Positions 29,453 to 39,135 of a stretch of 64,000 nt of DNA are shown here, piece after piece. The notes beneath the pieces were generated by a model. The model ran no database searches, was not told where the DNA came from, and worked only from the letters and a program-made list of their open reading frames with translations. Numbering within the stretch: the stretch's first letter is position 1; every line of letters starts with the position of its first letter. A program made the position numbers and the translations under genes. This DNA is from Thalassolituus maritimus (GTDB lineage Bacteria; Pseudomonadota; Gammaproteobacteria; Pseudomonadales; Oceanobacteraceae), in NCBI GenBank assembly GCA_913019975.1, contig CAJWBH010000001.1, forward strand, positions 124,001-188,000, read 5' to 3'.

Positions 29453-29899
29453 GTGGCACGCGTTAATCTTGAATTGCCCGACGTTTTTACCTTTTCTACA
29501 CACCTTACGGTTCGGGTATCGGACATCAATTACGGTAATCACCTGGGAAATGACCGAATGATATCGCTGCTCCACGAAGCGCGCCTGCGGTATCTGCATA
29601 ACTACGATTTCAGTGAGTTCAATATCGGCGGTGTTGGCCTGATGGTGACTGACATCGTTGTGAGCTTCGTTTCTGAATCATTTGTGGCGGATCGCCTGAC
29701 TTTCAAGGTCGGGATCACTGATTTCAACAAATACGGCTGTGATTTCGTTTACCTTGTCGTCAATGAGAGTCAGAACAAAGTCGTGGCCAAGGCAAAGACG
29801 GGTATCGTTTTCTTTGACTTTGATGAGCGTCGCATCAGCCGGGTTCCCCCGGTATTTTATGAGCGCTGTGCTCCTGACGTCACTCCCGTCACTGAATAG
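29453..29899 (+). CDS. Hot-dog fold acyl-CoA thioesterase
   Basis: This 148-aa protein has a 4HBT-type hot-dog pattern: STHLTVRVSDINYGNHLGN, then SLLHEARLRYLHNYDFSE. The N-G-N-H-x-G segment replaces the D-x-D-x-x-G-H motif of classical 4HBT enzymes. It probably hydrolyses an acyl-CoA; the substrate is unknown. The GTG at 29453 follows CAGGAG with 6-nt spacing and is preferred to an upstream GTG at 29393. It converges with the LysR gene, leaving 2 nt between them. Confidence 0.8.
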   Translation: MARVNLELPDVFTFSTHLTVRVSDINYGNHLGNDRMISLLHEARLRYLHNYDFSEFNIGGVGLMVTDIVVSFVSESFVADRLTFKVGITDFNKYGCDFVYLVVNESQNKVVAKAKTGIVFFDFDERRISRVPPVFYERCAPDVTPVTE

Positions 29900-29901
29900 T
29901 A

Positions 29902-30798
29902 TTACCCGTTGTTAAAGTAGGCCGTGAGGAAGTCCAGGAAAGCGCGGCTTTTGTTCGCCAGATAGCGATTCTGGGGGAACACTACCTTGATAGTGCGCAC
30001 CGGGATTTCCATGTCGCTGAACAGGCGGACTAATTCACCATTGCGGATATGACGCTCTGCCACGTAGGTCGGTAGGGCAGTAATCCCCATACCAGCCAGG
30101 CAAGCCTCGTAGATCAGGTCAATGTCGTTCACTGTGAGTTTGCGTTCGATATTGGCCAGGGTGAAGTTGTTTTCTTTCTCGAACTGGCGTAGCCAGTTGA
30201 TCCGCGCGTACTCGGCGTTCGCCACCACCAGAATACGATGACTTATCACTTCTTCTAGCGTGGTCGGCGTGCCCCACCTTTCGAGGTAAGCCGGAGAGGC
30301 GCAGATAACGATGCGTTGCTCAGCCACTGGCTTAGCGATCAGGCGGGAATCTTCCAGTGAGCCGATGCGCAGCGCAAAATCATACCCTTCTTTCACGATA
30401 TCCAGTGGTCGGTCCGATATGTGAAGGTCAAAGCTCACATCCGGGTACTTATCAGAAAAATCGCTGAATATACGAGCCAGCTCCTTGCGCCCGAAGTTCG
30501 ACATCGCGGTAATGCGTAGCCGGCCTTTGGGCGTATCGTCGAAGTCCGTTACCAGCTTTTCGGCTTCGGTGATGGAATCGAGAATGTTCTCGCAATGCTG
30601 GTAGAACATCTGGCCGGCCTCCGTCGGGCTGACCGAGCGGGTAGTCCGGTTTAGCAGGCGGACGCCAAGGCGTTCTTCCAGAGCGCTGATCTGCTTACTG
30701 ACGGCCGAAGGGGTTACGCCAAGAGATTCTGCCGCACTAGAAAAGTTTCGGGATCTGACCACCGAGACAAAGGTTTGTAACGGATCGACGCGCGACAT
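29902..30798 (-). CDS. LysR-family transcriptional regulator
   Basis: This 298-aa protein has an N-terminal winged helix-turn-helix (FSSAAESLGVTPSAVSKQI, LEERLGVRLLNRTTRSV) and a LysR substrate-binding domain (GRLRITAMSNFGRKEL; FDLHISDRPLDIVKEGYDFALRIG). It resembles the large CrgA/DsdC-like branch whose members often regulate neighbouring transporters or redox genes. The EamA transporter gene upstream on the same strand is one possible target. No divergent gene is present, so the target is uncertain. Confidence 0.93.
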   Translation of the reverse strand: MSRVDPLQTFVSVVRSRNFSSAAESLGVTPSAVSKQISALEERLGVRLLNRTTRSVSPTEAGQMFYQHCENILDSITEAEKLVTDFDDTPKGRLRITAMSNFGRKELARIFSDFSDKYPDVSFDLHISDRPLDIVKEGYDFALRIGSLEDSRLIAKPVAEQRIVICASPAYLERWGTPTTLEEVISHRILVVANAEYARINWLRQFEKENNFTLANIERKLTVNDIDLIYEACLAGMGITALPTYVAERHIRNGELVRLFSDMEIPVRTIKVVFPQNRYLANKSRAFLDFLTAYFNNG

Positions 30799-30942
30799 GG
30801 GCTGTCCTTTCTGGTTGTCTGGCTGAACTCTTTCCCCAATGAAAAGCGGTCTGGCTTTTCCTTAAAGTAGGGAATGATTGAAATAATCCACTTATAGTTA
30901 AACAAAAGGAAATAATAAAAGCCAGATTCTGCCAACTGAAGA

Positions 30943-31797
30943 TCAGGCTTTCTTGGATGGCTTATAGAGATTGATGAAGCCCGCGGCAATGATTAACGAG
31001 GCGCCCAGCCAGGTCGTCCACATCGGGATCTCATCCCAGATAAGCCAGCCCATCAACGCGCCATAGAGAACAGCGCTGTAGGCATAAACCCCCACCTTAC
31101 CTGTGGGCGCCGTGCGGTAGGCTCGGGTCAGGGCCAATTGGCCGAGCGTGGCCACAAGGCCGAGAAGAAGTATCCAGCCCCATAGGTCCGCTGACACAGG
31201 TTGCCAGGTCACGGCTGCCCCGGGGGCACTGACTAGGGCCGCAATGACGCCAAAGTAGAACACGATCGTCTGACTGGATTCAGTTTCAGACATGCGTCGA
31301 ATCGTGACTTTGGCCAGGGCAGCGAGAAAAGCACCGAGCAGGGCGACCAGTGCAATAAAAGTAAATGCGCTGTCGTCGGGTCTGAGAATACAGGCAACAC
31401 CTGCAAAGCCGACAAATACAGCGGCTATGCTGTACTTACCTGCGCGCTCGCCAAGCCACAATAAGCCGATGAGTGGCATAAAGAAGGGGCTGGAGAGTTT
31501 CACCAGAAATGCCTCAGTCAGGGGCATGTGTCCGAGCGCCCAGAAATAACAGTACATGGCGCTGACGCCGACCAGCCCGCGCATCAGGTGCCAGTGCCAG
31601 ACTGAGGTCTTCAGCAACGTGGTGCCTTGCCGCAGAATCAAAGGCATCAGAATGATCAGGCCAGCCGCGTTGCGGAAGAACACGATCTGTTCTGTCGACA
31701 GGCTTTCTGAGAGGTACTTAATCAACGCACCCATGATGGCCAGCAGAGCCTCTCCGCCGATCAGAAATAAAGCCGCTTGTCGCAAGTTTGAGGTCAT
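30943..31797 (-). CDS. EamA/DMT-family transporter
   Basis: This inner-membrane protein of about 284 aa has ten hydrophobic segments arranged as two EamA repeats, beginning LFLIGGEALLAIMGALIKYLS and with LIWDEIPMWTTWLGASLIIAAGFINLY in the last repeat. Such proteins export metabolites; the substrate cannot be read. The start at 31797 (MTSNLRQAAL) matches the family better than a GTG at 31845, but neither has a strong ribosome site. It lies 144 nt upstream of the LysR gene. Confidence 0.88.
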   Translation of the reverse strand: MTSNLRQAALFLIGGEALLAIMGALIKYLSESLSTEQIVFFRNAAGLIILMPLILRQGTTLLKTSVWHWHLMRGLVGVSAMYCYFWALGHMPLTEAFLVKLSSPFFMPLIGLLWLGERAGKYSIAAVFVGFAGVACILRPDDSAFTFIALVALLGAFLAALAKVTIRRMSETESSQTIVFYFGVIAALVSAPGAAVTWQPVSADLWGWILLLGLVATLGQLALTRAYRTAPTGKVGVYAYSAVLYGALMGWLIWDEIPMWTTWLGASLIIAAGFINLYKPSKKA

Positions 31798-32064
31798 AAC
31801 ATCCAGAACAGTAAGCCGTGCCCTTGAGCTAAGCCCGACTGACACTATATAGAGAGTGATAGACGCTACAGCGCGCCGTCAGAGGCGTCGGATTATACGC
31901 ATGAATCGAGCTGTCTGATGAATTGAATGGTCTTCGGAGTAAGCTTGCGCTGTATCAATGAATTAAAAATGAATTTTACTAAAGTTATATTTGTAGTTGT
32001 TGAAATTTATTAATTTATCGCCATATAGACTGCAGACCAGACACTTAAACAGGCAGCGACATAG

Positions 32065-32096
32065 ATAGCCAAATAGCCAAATAGCTGAATAGATAG
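32065..32096. repeat. Short 8-nt tandem repeat
   Basis: ATAGCCAA occurs twice in a row (32065-32080), followed by ATAGCTGA and ATAGATAG. It lies about 90 nt before clpB. It may be a slippage product or a protein-binding array; nothing in the sequence decides between them. Confidence 0.6.
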
Positions 32097-32119
32097 TTGC
32101 CCAGAGATTTAAATCGAAA

Positions 32120-32146
32120 TTGAAACTCGGTTAGCTCGCCAGCCCT
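32120..32146 (+). promoter_or_regulatory. Possible sigma-32 promoter of clpB
   Basis: TTGAAA at 32120-32125 is followed after 13 nt by CCAGCCCT (32139-32146), loosely matching the sigma-32 pattern CTTGAAA-N13-CCCCATNT. clpB is heat-induced in relatives. The -10 match is poor, so this is only a candidate. Confidence 0.3.
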
Positions 32147-32185
32147 CACCGGGAGCGCGCTAACCATGAGCAGGAGAACGAAACG

Positions 32186-34783
32186 ATGCGTATGGACCGT
32201 TTAACAACAAGCCTTCAGAACGCCCTGGCTGAGAGTCAGAGTATCGCGCTTGGTCAGGATCATAATCAGATTGACACAGTGCACGTGCTCCTGGCGTTGT
32301 TCGAGCAGACCGACAGTTCGGTAAAAGACGTTTTGCGTCGTTGTGGAGCAAACGTCAGTAACCTCGAAGGGCGCTTACGTGCCATTCTCAGTGATCAGCC
32401 CAAAGTCAGCTCGCCGGATGGCAATGTGCAGCTGGCCCCCGAGCTGGGCCGCTTACTGAATCTCGCCGATAAAGAAGCCCAGAAGGGCGGCGATCAGTTT
32501 GTCTCCAGCGAGATTTTTCTACTGGTGGCACTGGATGAGCGTGGCCCTTCAGGTCAGGCCTTAAAAGAAGCGGGCGTTACCCGCGAAAACGCTGAGAAAG
32601 CAATCAAAGATATGCGTGGTGGAGAAAAAGTGACCGACGCTAACGCAGAAGACAGCCGACAGGCGCTGAGCAAGTATTGTGTCGACCTGACCGAGCGTGC
32701 AGAAGCTGGCAAGCTCGATCCTGTGATTGGCCGTGACGAAGAGATCCGTCGCACTATTCAGGTGTTGCAGCGTCGTACTAAAAACAATCCGGTGCTGATT
32801 GGCCCTCCAGGTGTGGGTAAAACCGCCGTGGTCGAGGGGCTGGCGCAGCGCATCATCAATGGTGAAGTGCCAGAAAACCTGAAGAATAAGCGTATTCTGT
32901 CGCTGGACATGGGCGCCTTGCTCGCCGGTGCAAAATACCGTGGCGAATTTGAAGAACGTCTCAAAGCCGTTCTGAAAGACGTCTCGAAAGAAGAAGGGCA
33001 GATCATTCTCTTCATCGACGAGCTACATACTATGGTCGGCGCTGGCAAAAGCGACGGTGCGATGGACGCGGGCAACATGCTCAAGCCGGCACTGGCACGC
33101 GGTGAGTTGCACTGTGTCGGTGCGACCACGCTTGACGAGTATCGCGAGTTTATTGAAAAAGATGCTGCGCTCGAGCGTCGTTTCCAGAAAGTGCTGGTGG
33201 ATGAGCCCAGCGTTGAGGATTCGATTGCCATTCTGCGTGGCCTTAAAGAGCGCTATGAAGTTCACCACGGTGTCGAAATTACCGACAGTGCCATCGTCTC
33301 GGCGGCTAAACTGTCGCAGCGTTATATCGCTGACCGACGTCTGCCGGATAAGGCGATTGATCTGGTGGACGAAGCTGCGTCGGTCATCCGCATGGAGATC
33401 GACTCCAAGCCTCAGGAAATGGATCGTCTTGAACGTCGTCTGATTCAACTGAAAATCGAGCGTGAAGCCCTGCGCAAAGAAAAAGACGATGCCGCTCGTA
33501 AGCGACTCAGCGACCTGAACGAAGAAATCAACAAAGCCGGTCAGGCGTACGTTGAACTCGAAGAAGTCTGGAAGAAAGAGAAAGCTCTGCTCGAAGGTGC
33601 CAGTAAGGCAAAAGAAGAACTCGAGCAGGCCAAACTGGAGTTGGATGCCGCGCGTCGTTCAGGTGATCTGCAGAAAATGTCAGAGCTTCAGTATGGACGT
33701 ATTCCAGAGCTGGAAAAACAGGTGGCCTCGGCTAATGAAGCCGAAACCACAGGTACGCAGGAGTTTACGCTACTGCGTAACAAAGTGACGGAAGATGAAA
33801 TCGCCGAAGTGGTCTCTAAGTGGACCGGCGTGCCCGTGACCAAAATGCTGGAAGGCGAGCGCGAGAAGCTGTTGCGCATGGAAGACGTGCTGCACGATTC
33901 TGTGGTTGGTCAGGATCAGGCGATCTCGGCGGTCTCGAATGCGGTGCGGCGCTCTCGTGCGGGGCTTTCTGACCCGAATCGTCCGAACGGCTCATTCCTG
34001 TTTCTTGGGCCAACCGGGGTCGGTAAAACCGAGCTGTGTAAAGCGCTGGCCGGTTTTCTGTTCGACAGTCGTGACGCCATGATCCGTATTGATATGTCGG
34101 AATACATGGAGAAGCACTCGGTAGCCCGCTTAATCGGCGCGCCTCCGGGCTATGTTGGCTACGAAGAAGGCGGTTACCTGACCGAAGCCGTGCGTCGCAA
34201 ACCCTACTCGGTCATCCTGCTGGACGAAGTCGAGAAGGCGCACCCGGACGTCTTCAATATCCTGCTTCAGGTACTGGACGATGGACAGCTGACTGACGGT
34301 CAGGGCAGACGTGTCGACTTCAAAAACACCGTACTGGTGATGACGTCGAACCTGGGCTCGGATCTGATTCAGACCATGGCCTCAGAGAGCAGCAGCGATT
34401 ATGAAACGATGCGCGATGCGGTGATGGAAGTCGTGGGCAGCCACTTCCGTCCGGAATTCATCAACCGCATTGATGAAGCTGTGGTTTTCCATCCGCTGGA
34501 GAAAGATCAGATCCGCGGCATTGCGGACATTCAGCTGCACATGCTGCATGAGCGCTTACGCGAGCGCGATCTGTCTCTGGAGCTGACGGATGCTGCTACC
34601 AGTAAGTTGGTGGATGTGGGCTACGATCCGGTATTTGGTGCGCGTCCTCTGAAACGTGCGATCCAGCGCTGGATAGAGAACCCATTAGCACAGGATATTC
34701 TGTCGGGGCGCTTTATGCCGGGCAGCACCATTGTCGCGGATGTAGAGAATGATGAATTTATATTCTCCGCACGAGAAGGCTGA
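32186..34783 (+). CDS. clpB: ATP-dependent disaggregase ClpB
   Basis: This Hsp100 chaperone works with DnaK to dissolve protein aggregates. The 865-aa protein has an N-terminal Clp domain, a first AAA+ module ([15 protein letters not shown], about residue 207), the long M-domain coiled coil (about 400-530) and a second AAA+ module ([15 protein letters not shown], about 612; [14 protein letters not shown]). Sensor and arginine motifs are intact. There is no ClpP-binding loop signature, as expected for ClpB. AGGAGA precedes the ATG. Confidence 0.98.
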   Translation: MRMDRLTTSLQNALAESQSIALGQDHNQIDTVHVLLALFEQTDSSVKDVLRRCGANVSNLEGRLRAILSDQPKVSSPDGNVQLAPELGRLLNLADKEAQKGGDQFVSSEIFLLVALDERGPSGQALKEAGVTRENAEKAIKDMRGGEKVTDANAEDSRQALSKYCVDLTERAEAGKLDPVIGRDEEIRRTIQVLQRRTKNNPVLIGPPGVGKTAVVEGLAQRIINGEVPENLKNKRILSLDMGALLAGAKYRGEFEERLKAVLKDVSKEEGQIILFIDELHTMVGAGKSDGAMDAGNMLKPALARGELHCVGATTLDEYREFIEKDAALERRFQKVLVDEPSVEDSIAILRGLKERYEVHHGVEITDSAIVSAAKLSQRYIADRRLPDKAIDLVDEAASVIRMEIDSKPQEMDRLERRLIQLKIEREALRKEKDDAARKRLSDLNEEINKAGQAYVELEEVWKKEKALLEGASKAKEELEQAKLELDAARRSGDLQKMSELQYGRIPELEKQVASANEAETTGTQEFTLLRNKVTEDEIAEVVSKWTGVPVTKMLEGEREKLLRMEDVLHDSVVGQDQAISAVSNAVRRSRAGLSDPNRPNGSFLFLGPTGVGKTELCKALAGFLFDSRDAMIRIDMSEYMEKHSVARLIGAPPGYVGYEEGGYLTEAVRRKPYSVILLDEVEKAHPDVFNILLQVLDDGQLTDGQGRRVDFKNTVLVMTSNLGSDLIQTMASESSSDYETMRDAVMEVVGSHFRPEFINRIDEAVVFHPLEKDQIRGIADIQLHMLHERLRERDLSLELTDAATSKLVDVGYDPVFGARPLKRAIQRWIENPLAQDILSGRFMPGSTIVADVENDEFIFSAREG

Positions 34784-34824
34784 TCGCTGAGGTCGTAAAA
34801 GCCTGACAAGTCCTGACGCTAACC

Positions 34825-34842
34825 AGCACCGCGGTGCTTTGT
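34825..34842 (+). terminator. Possible terminator after clpB
   Basis: AGCACC and GGTGCT (34825-34838) form a short stem around GC, followed by TTTGTGT. The T-run is short and interrupted, so termination here is plausible but not certain. Confidence 0.4.
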
Positions 34843-34918
34843 GTCCCCTGACAGGCCAGGGAGCGGCCTGTATACTTGCCGATATCTATTCTGGGTATCG
34901 GCTTTTTTATAGGGATTC

Positions 34919-35317
34919 ATGATGTTGAGCGTACGTTTATTTTCCTCTTTGTTGGTGGCTGCGTCTGCAGCCGTACTGTCAGCCTGTGCCGGTACGACTT
35001 CGCAACTCGACCTGGCTGCAAGTACAGACCTGCATTGTGGATCAATTCCAAGTGTCACCGTGGTGGATGACGTACTCACCATTGGGGCTGGTGAAAAACC
35101 GACTCCGGGCTATGCCGTTCAATTGAATGAGCAAAGCCGGAAAGGCGACAGCATTCGTATTGCTTATCAGGTCTCCGGCCCAAAAGAGGGCGCAATACTG
35201 GCGCAGATGATCACAAGCCCATGCACCCGTGTGACCCTACCCGAAGACTGGCAGCGTCTGACCGTCGAGAATAAAGATTCTGGTCAGCAATGGGTGTTTG
35301 AGAACGCAGCGAACTGA
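34919..35317 (+). CDS. Small lipoprotein with PrcB-like domain
   Basis: This 132-aa protein has a signal peptide ending in a lipobox (VLSAC, Cys about 23), so it is probably an outer-membrane lipoprotein. The mature part has TPGYAVQLNEQSRKGDSI, AYQVSGPKEGAILAQM and SPCTRVTLPEDW. This resembles the PrcB_C pattern of a G-Y-x-V strand, a P-x-x-G turn and a T/S-x-P-C-x-x-V strand. Two cysteines beyond the lipobox could form a disulphide. The function is unknown. It lies just before ruvC but probably has no role in recombination. Confidence 0.7.
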   Translation: MMLSVRLFSSLLVAASAAVLSACAGTTSQLDLAASTDLHCGSIPSVTVVDDVLTIGAGEKPTPGYAVQLNEQSRKGDSIRIAYQVSGPKEGAILAQMITSPCTRVTLPEDWQRLTVENKDSGQQWVFENAAN

Positions 35318-35326
35318 TCCTTACTA

Positions 35327-35845
35327 GTGATTATTCTCGGTATTGACCCTGGTTCGCGTATTACAGGCTTTGGTCTGATTAATTCGGTTGGCGGTCGTAA
35401 AATCGAATACATTGCCAGCGGCTGCATTCGCGCAGGCACCGGCGAGCTGCCTGAGCGGCTCGAAACCATATACAAGAGCGTCTCCGAGCTGATCCAGCAA
35501 TATTGCCCTCAGGAATTTGCCATTGAGCAGGTATTCATGGGGAAAAATGCTGACTCAGCGCTCAAGCTCGGCCAGGCTCGCGGCGTTGCGATTCTGGCTG
35601 CTCAGCTGGCGTCCTTGCCTGTGCACGAATATGCTCCTCGCACTATTAAACAGGCGGTGGTCGGAACCGGTGGCGCAGGAAAAGAGCAGGTTCAGCACAT
35701 GGTCCAGCGTCTGCTTAAGCTGCCGGGGCTACCACAGGCGGATGCCGCCGACGCACTTGCCATTGCGCTTTGTCATGCGCACACCAACGCCAGCCTGATC
35801 AGCCGTGCTGGCTTAAAAACCTATCGTCGTGGCCGCGCTTCCTGA
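35327..35845 (+). CDS. ruvC: Holliday junction resolvase RuvC
   Basis: This endonuclease cuts Holliday junctions moved by RuvAB. The 172-aa protein has the RNase H-like fold signature: [14 protein letters not shown] with the first catalytic Asp, [22 protein letters not shown] with a Glu, and [16 protein letters not shown] with the last acidic pair. It starts with GTG at 35327. ruvA follows after 70 nt. Confidence 0.97.
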   Translation: MIILGIDPGSRITGFGLINSVGGRKIEYIASGCIRAGTGELPERLETIYKSVSELIQQYCPQEFAIEQVFMGKNADSALKLGQARGVAILAAQLASLPVHEYAPRTIKQAVVGTGGAGKEQVQHMVQRLLKLPGLPQADAADALAIALCHAHTNASLISRAGLKTYRRGRAS

Positions 35846-35915
35846 TTGAGCAGCACTGTATTTTGCTGGTAGTCTATGCCGGTTAATTTATACAGCACAC
35901 AAGCGAAATTCATAC

Positions 35916-36527
35916 ATGATTGGTCGACTGCAAGGCTTCATCCTCGAAAAGCAGGCCCCGGAATTACTTATTGATGTTCAGGGCGTCGGATACGAGGTGC
36001 AGGCACCTTTGTCCACATTCGCGGTCCTTGGCTCCATTGGAGAGCCCATTACTCTCTATACCCACCTCGCCATTCGCGAAGATGCGCATCAGCTCTACGG
36101 TTTCAGTGATAAAGGGCAGCGTACTTTATTCCGTACGCTGATTAAGGTCAGTGGTGTTGGGCCCAAGCTGGCGCTGGCCATTCTGTCTGGTATGGATGTG
36201 AATGCCTTCGCTAACTGTGTTCACAATGAAGATGTTAAATCCCTGACGCGTTTACCCGGCGTGGGTAAAAAGACTGCCGAACGCCTGATTGTAGAAATGC
36301 GTGACCGTCTGAAAGAATGGCAGGCCCCAGCACCTCTCTGGGCTGCTGCCGATCAGGCGGAGAAAAATACTCAGGAGCAAGCGTTCGCTGAAGCGGAAGG
36401 TGCGTTGGTTGCCCTCGGCTACAAGCCGCAGGAAGCGTCAAAAATGTTGATGAAAGTGGCGGATCAGTGCAGCACCCCCGAAGAAATGATCCGTATTGCT
36501 CTGCGTAACACCATGGGTGGCAAATGA
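35916..36527 (+). CDS. ruvA: Holliday junction helicase subunit RuvA
   Basis: This DNA-binding subunit targets RuvB to Holliday junctions. The 203-aa protein has an N-terminal OB fold ([20 protein letters not shown]), two helix-hairpin-helix motifs ([31 protein letters not shown]) and a C-terminal UBA-like domain that contacts RuvB ([19 protein letters not shown]). It overlaps ruvB by 4 nt (ATGA). Confidence 0.98.
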   Translation: MIGRLQGFILEKQAPELLIDVQGVGYEVQAPLSTFAVLGSIGEPITLYTHLAIREDAHQLYGFSDKGQRTLFRTLIKVSGVGPKLALAILSGMDVNAFANCVHNEDVKSLTRLPGVGKKTAERLIVEMRDRLKEWQAPAPLWAAADQAEKNTQEQAFAEAEGALVALGYKPQEASKMLMKVADQCSTPEEMIRIALRNTMGGK

Positions 36528-37555
36528 TAGAAACAGATCGCTTTATTGCACCGACACCGCAGCTTGGTGAAGAAAAGCAGGATCGCGCTATCCGGCCTCG
36601 TATGCTGGATGACTACATTGGTCAGCCGCACGTGCGGGAGCAGATGGAGATATTTATCGGGGCGGCCAAAGGTCGTGGTGAAGCACTGGATCATACTCTG
36701 GTGTTTGGGCCGCCGGGGCTGGGTAAAACGACCCTCGCTAACATTATCGCCGAAGAGATGGGTGTTCAGATCAAGTCGACATCCGGTCCGGTACTTGAGC
36801 GAGCAGGCGATCTGGCGGCGATTCTGACCAGCCTCGAAGAGGGCGACGTGCTGTTTATCGATGAAATTCATCGCATGAGTCCGGCGGTCGAAGAAGTGCT
36901 CTATCCCGCTATGGAAGATTATCAGCTTGATATCATGGTGGGTGAGGGCCCGGCTGCACGATCAATGAAGATTGAATTGCCTCCGTTCACCCTAGTCGGG
37001 GCGACTACAAGAGCAGGTTTGCTGACCTCACCATTGAGAGATCGTTTCGGTATTGTGCAGCGCCTGGAGTTTTATAACATTCATGACCTGTCGAGCATCG
37101 TCAGCCGCTCCGGGCGTCTGATGGAGCTGGAGGTCGAAGAAGAAGGCGCGCAGGAAGTCGCCCGCCGGGCGCGTGGCACCCCCCGTATTGCGAACCGTTT
37201 GCTGCGTCGTGTGCGTGACTACGCTCAGGTCAAAGCGGACGGACGTGTGACCAAAGAAGTCGCAGACCTCGCCCTGAACATGCTGAACGTTGATGCGCAG
37301 GGTTTCGATCACATGGATCGCCGTCTGCTGCTGACGCTAATGGAAAAATACGACGGTGGTCCGGCAGGGGTAGAAAGCCTTGCAGCGTCTATTGGTGAAG
37401 AGCGGGATACCATCGAAGATGTGCTTGAGCCATACCTGATGCAGCAGGGCTACATCACCCGTACGCCTCGTGGGCGAACGGCGACAAAGCTCGCTTATCT
37501 CCATTTCGGGATTGATCTGCCAGCACGTTTCGGAACGGATAACGATGGCGTTTGA
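36524..37555 (+). CDS. ruvB: Holliday junction helicase subunit RuvB
   Basis: This AAA+ motor drives branch migration. The 343-aa protein shows [19 protein letters not shown], Walker [16 protein letters not shown], Walker [12 protein letters not shown], the sensor/arginine-finger stretch [19 protein letters not shown], and a C-terminal winged helix with [12 protein letters not shown]. ybgC begins within its last 11 nt. Confidence 0.98.
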   Translation: MIETDRFIAPTPQLGEEKQDRAIRPRMLDDYIGQPHVREQMEIFIGAAKGRGEALDHTLVFGPPGLGKTTLANIIAEEMGVQIKSTSGPVLERAGDLAAILTSLEEGDVLFIDEIHRMSPAVEEVLYPAMEDYQLDIMVGEGPAARSMKIELPPFTLVGATTRAGLLTSPLRDRFGIVQRLEFYNIHDLSSIVSRSGRLMELEVEEEGAQEVARRARGTPRIANRLLRRVRDYAQVKADGRVTKEVADLALNMLNVDAQGFDHMDRRLLLTLMEKYDGGPAGVESLAASIGEERDTIEDVLEPYLMQQGYITRTPRGRTATKLAYLHFGIDLPARFGTDNDGV

Positions 37556-37967
37556 ATGGCCGCTTAGAGTCTATATCGAAGATACGGACGCCGGTGGTAT
37601 CGTGTTTTACGCCAACTACCTGCGCTATATGGAGCGTGCCCGAAGTGAATGGCTGCGCTCATTCGGTTTCGAGCAGCAAGCTCTGATGCAGGCGGGAGTC
37701 CGTTTTGTTGTTCGGGATCTCAACATCCGATATCGCAAAGCAGCCGTATTAGATGACCAGATAGTCGCGACAACAGACTTAGCTGAAATAACGAAAGCCG
37801 GGATGACGTTGAACCAGACGGTGATCCGGCGGTCTGAATCAGCGGAAAAAACGGAAGAGCGAACCGAAGAACTTTTAGTCGATGCGCAGGTGCGTGTCGC
37901 GTGTATTAACAACGAAGGGCGGCCTGCAGCAATACCTGCTGATATCGTTGCCCTGATGAAAACCTAA
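37545..37967 (+). CDS. ybgC: Acyl-CoA thioesterase YbgC
   Basis: This hot-dog thioesterase is encoded with tol-pal in many proteobacteria. The 140-aa protein begins [19 protein letters not shown] and has the catalytic [19 protein letters not shown] motif with Asp. The start at 37545 is chosen over an in-frame site at 37470 because it fits the family length and the family N-terminus. tolQ starts 10 nt downstream. Confidence 0.96.
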   Translation: MAFEWPLRVYIEDTDAGGIVFYANYLRYMERARSEWLRSFGFEQQALMQAGVRFVVRDLNIRYRKAAVLDDQIVATTDLAEITKAGMTLNQTVIRRSESAEKTEERTEELLVDAQVRVACINNEGRPAAIPADIVALMKT

Positions 37968-37977
37968 CGGAGCCAAA

Positions 37978-38685
37978 GTGAACGAGTCGGTTTCAATTAC
38001 GCATCTGATTTTAAATGCGAGTTTTGTAGTACAGCTGGTGATGCTGATGCTGGTGGCAGCGTCAGTATTAAGTTGGGTCATTATTATTCAACGCGGTCGC
38101 TTGATCTCTGCCACTGAGCAATCTATGCGTCAGTTTGAAGAGCGTTTCTGGTCAGGTATTGACCTCAATGACCTCTATCGTGAGTGCCAGCAGCAGCCAG
38201 AAAATTCTTCCGCTGAAAAAGTCTTTATGGCCGGCCTGAAAGAATTCGGAAAAATGCGTCAGCAGAGCCCGGGGGACCCTGAGGCCATGATGGCGGGTGT
38301 TCAGCGTGCTATGCGCATCGCGATTACCCGGGAAACCGAAGAGCTGGAAAATCACCTGCCAATGTTGGCAACCATTGGCTCGACCAGCCCGTACGTTGGT
38401 CTGTTCGGTACGGTATGGGGCATTATGCACTCCTTCCAGGGCTTAGCCAGTGTGAAGCAAGCAACGATTGCAACGGTAGCACCGGGTATTTCTGAAGCTC
38501 TGGTCGCTACGGCTATGGGTCTGCTGGCGGCGATTCCTGCGGTAATTTTCTATAACCGTTACGTCGTTAAAACCGAGAAGTTCCAGACGGCTCTCGTCAC
38601 TTTTGCCGATGAATTCAGTGCACTGCTGTATCGCCAGGCACACAAGGTAAGTCAGAGTCAGCGTGCTGGAGCGGAGGCTCTCTGA
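37978..38685 (+). CDS. tolQ: Tol-Pal motor subunit TolQ
   Basis: This inner-membrane protein forms, with TolR, the proton-driven motor of the Tol-Pal envelope system. The 235-aa protein has three membrane segments: an N-terminal one (VQLVMLMLVAASVLSWVIII) and two in the C-terminal half around YVGLFGTVWGIMHSF and ALVATAMGLLAAIPAV. The start is GTG at 37978. It ends overlapping the tolR start (TGATG). Confidence 0.97.
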   Translation: MNESVSITHLILNASFVVQLVMLMLVAASVLSWVIIIQRGRLISATEQSMRQFEERFWSGIDLNDLYRECQQQPENSSAEKVFMAGLKEFGKMRQQSPGDPEAMMAGVQRAMRIAITRETEELENHLPMLATIGSTSPYVGLFGTVWGIMHSFQGLASVKQATIATVAPGISEALVATAMGLLAAIPAVIFYNRYVVKTEKFQTALVTFADEFSALLYRQAHKVSQSQRAGAEAL

Positions 38686-39134
38686 TGGAACCGCTTCAGC
38701 AGCAAATGACGAAACGCCGCCCGATGGCGGAGATCAACGTTGTTCCTTACATCGACGTGATGCTGGTTCTTCTCATTATTTTTATGGTGACTGCGCCCAT
38801 GCTGGTGCAATCTGTGCCAGTAAACCTGCCTGATGTTGACTCTACGCCGACCGAAATTGATCCGGACGACACGACGCTAATGATCTCGGTCAGTTCAGAT
38901 GGTCTTTATTACGTCGAGCGTGGGGAAGAAGAGCCAGAACCAATGTCTCTGACTGGTGTGACGGATTACGCAGGAAAGTTACTGAAAGCTCAGCCGGACA
39001 CTCGCTACATGATTCGCGGTGATGAGTCTGTGCCTTACGGTAAGGTAGTGCTGCTGATGGGGAACCTTCAGGGGGCAGGAATTACCAACGTCGGCCTTGT
39101 CACCGAAGCGCCAGACCCGGAGGCTCGCCCCTGA
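38685..39134 (+). CDS. tolR: Tol-Pal motor subunit TolR
   Basis: This ExbD-family protein (149 aa) has one N-terminal membrane helix preceded by [20 protein letters not shown]; the Asp in this segment is the proton-carrying residue. A periplasmic domain with a C-terminal amphipathic stretch follows. It sits between tolQ and tolA with a 1-nt gap before tolA. Confidence 0.97.
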   Translation: MEPLQQQMTKRRPMAEINVVPYIDVMLVLLIIFMVTAPMLVQSVPVNLPDVDSTPTEIDPDDTTLMISVSSDGLYYVERGEEEPEPMSLTGVTDYAGKLLKAQPDTRYMIRGDESVPYGKVVLLMGNLQGAGITNVGLVTEAPDPEARP

Positions 39135-39135
39135 T

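Larger units (their letters stand above)
31846..32185. other. Intergenic region upstream of clpB
   Basis: No gene was recognised in these 340 nt. The first half is AT-rich (for example around 31965-32020). Positions 32065-32096 hold four imperfect tandem copies of an 8-nt unit beginning ATAG. A possible heat-shock promoter and the clpB ribosome site lie near the right end. Confidence 0.7.
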
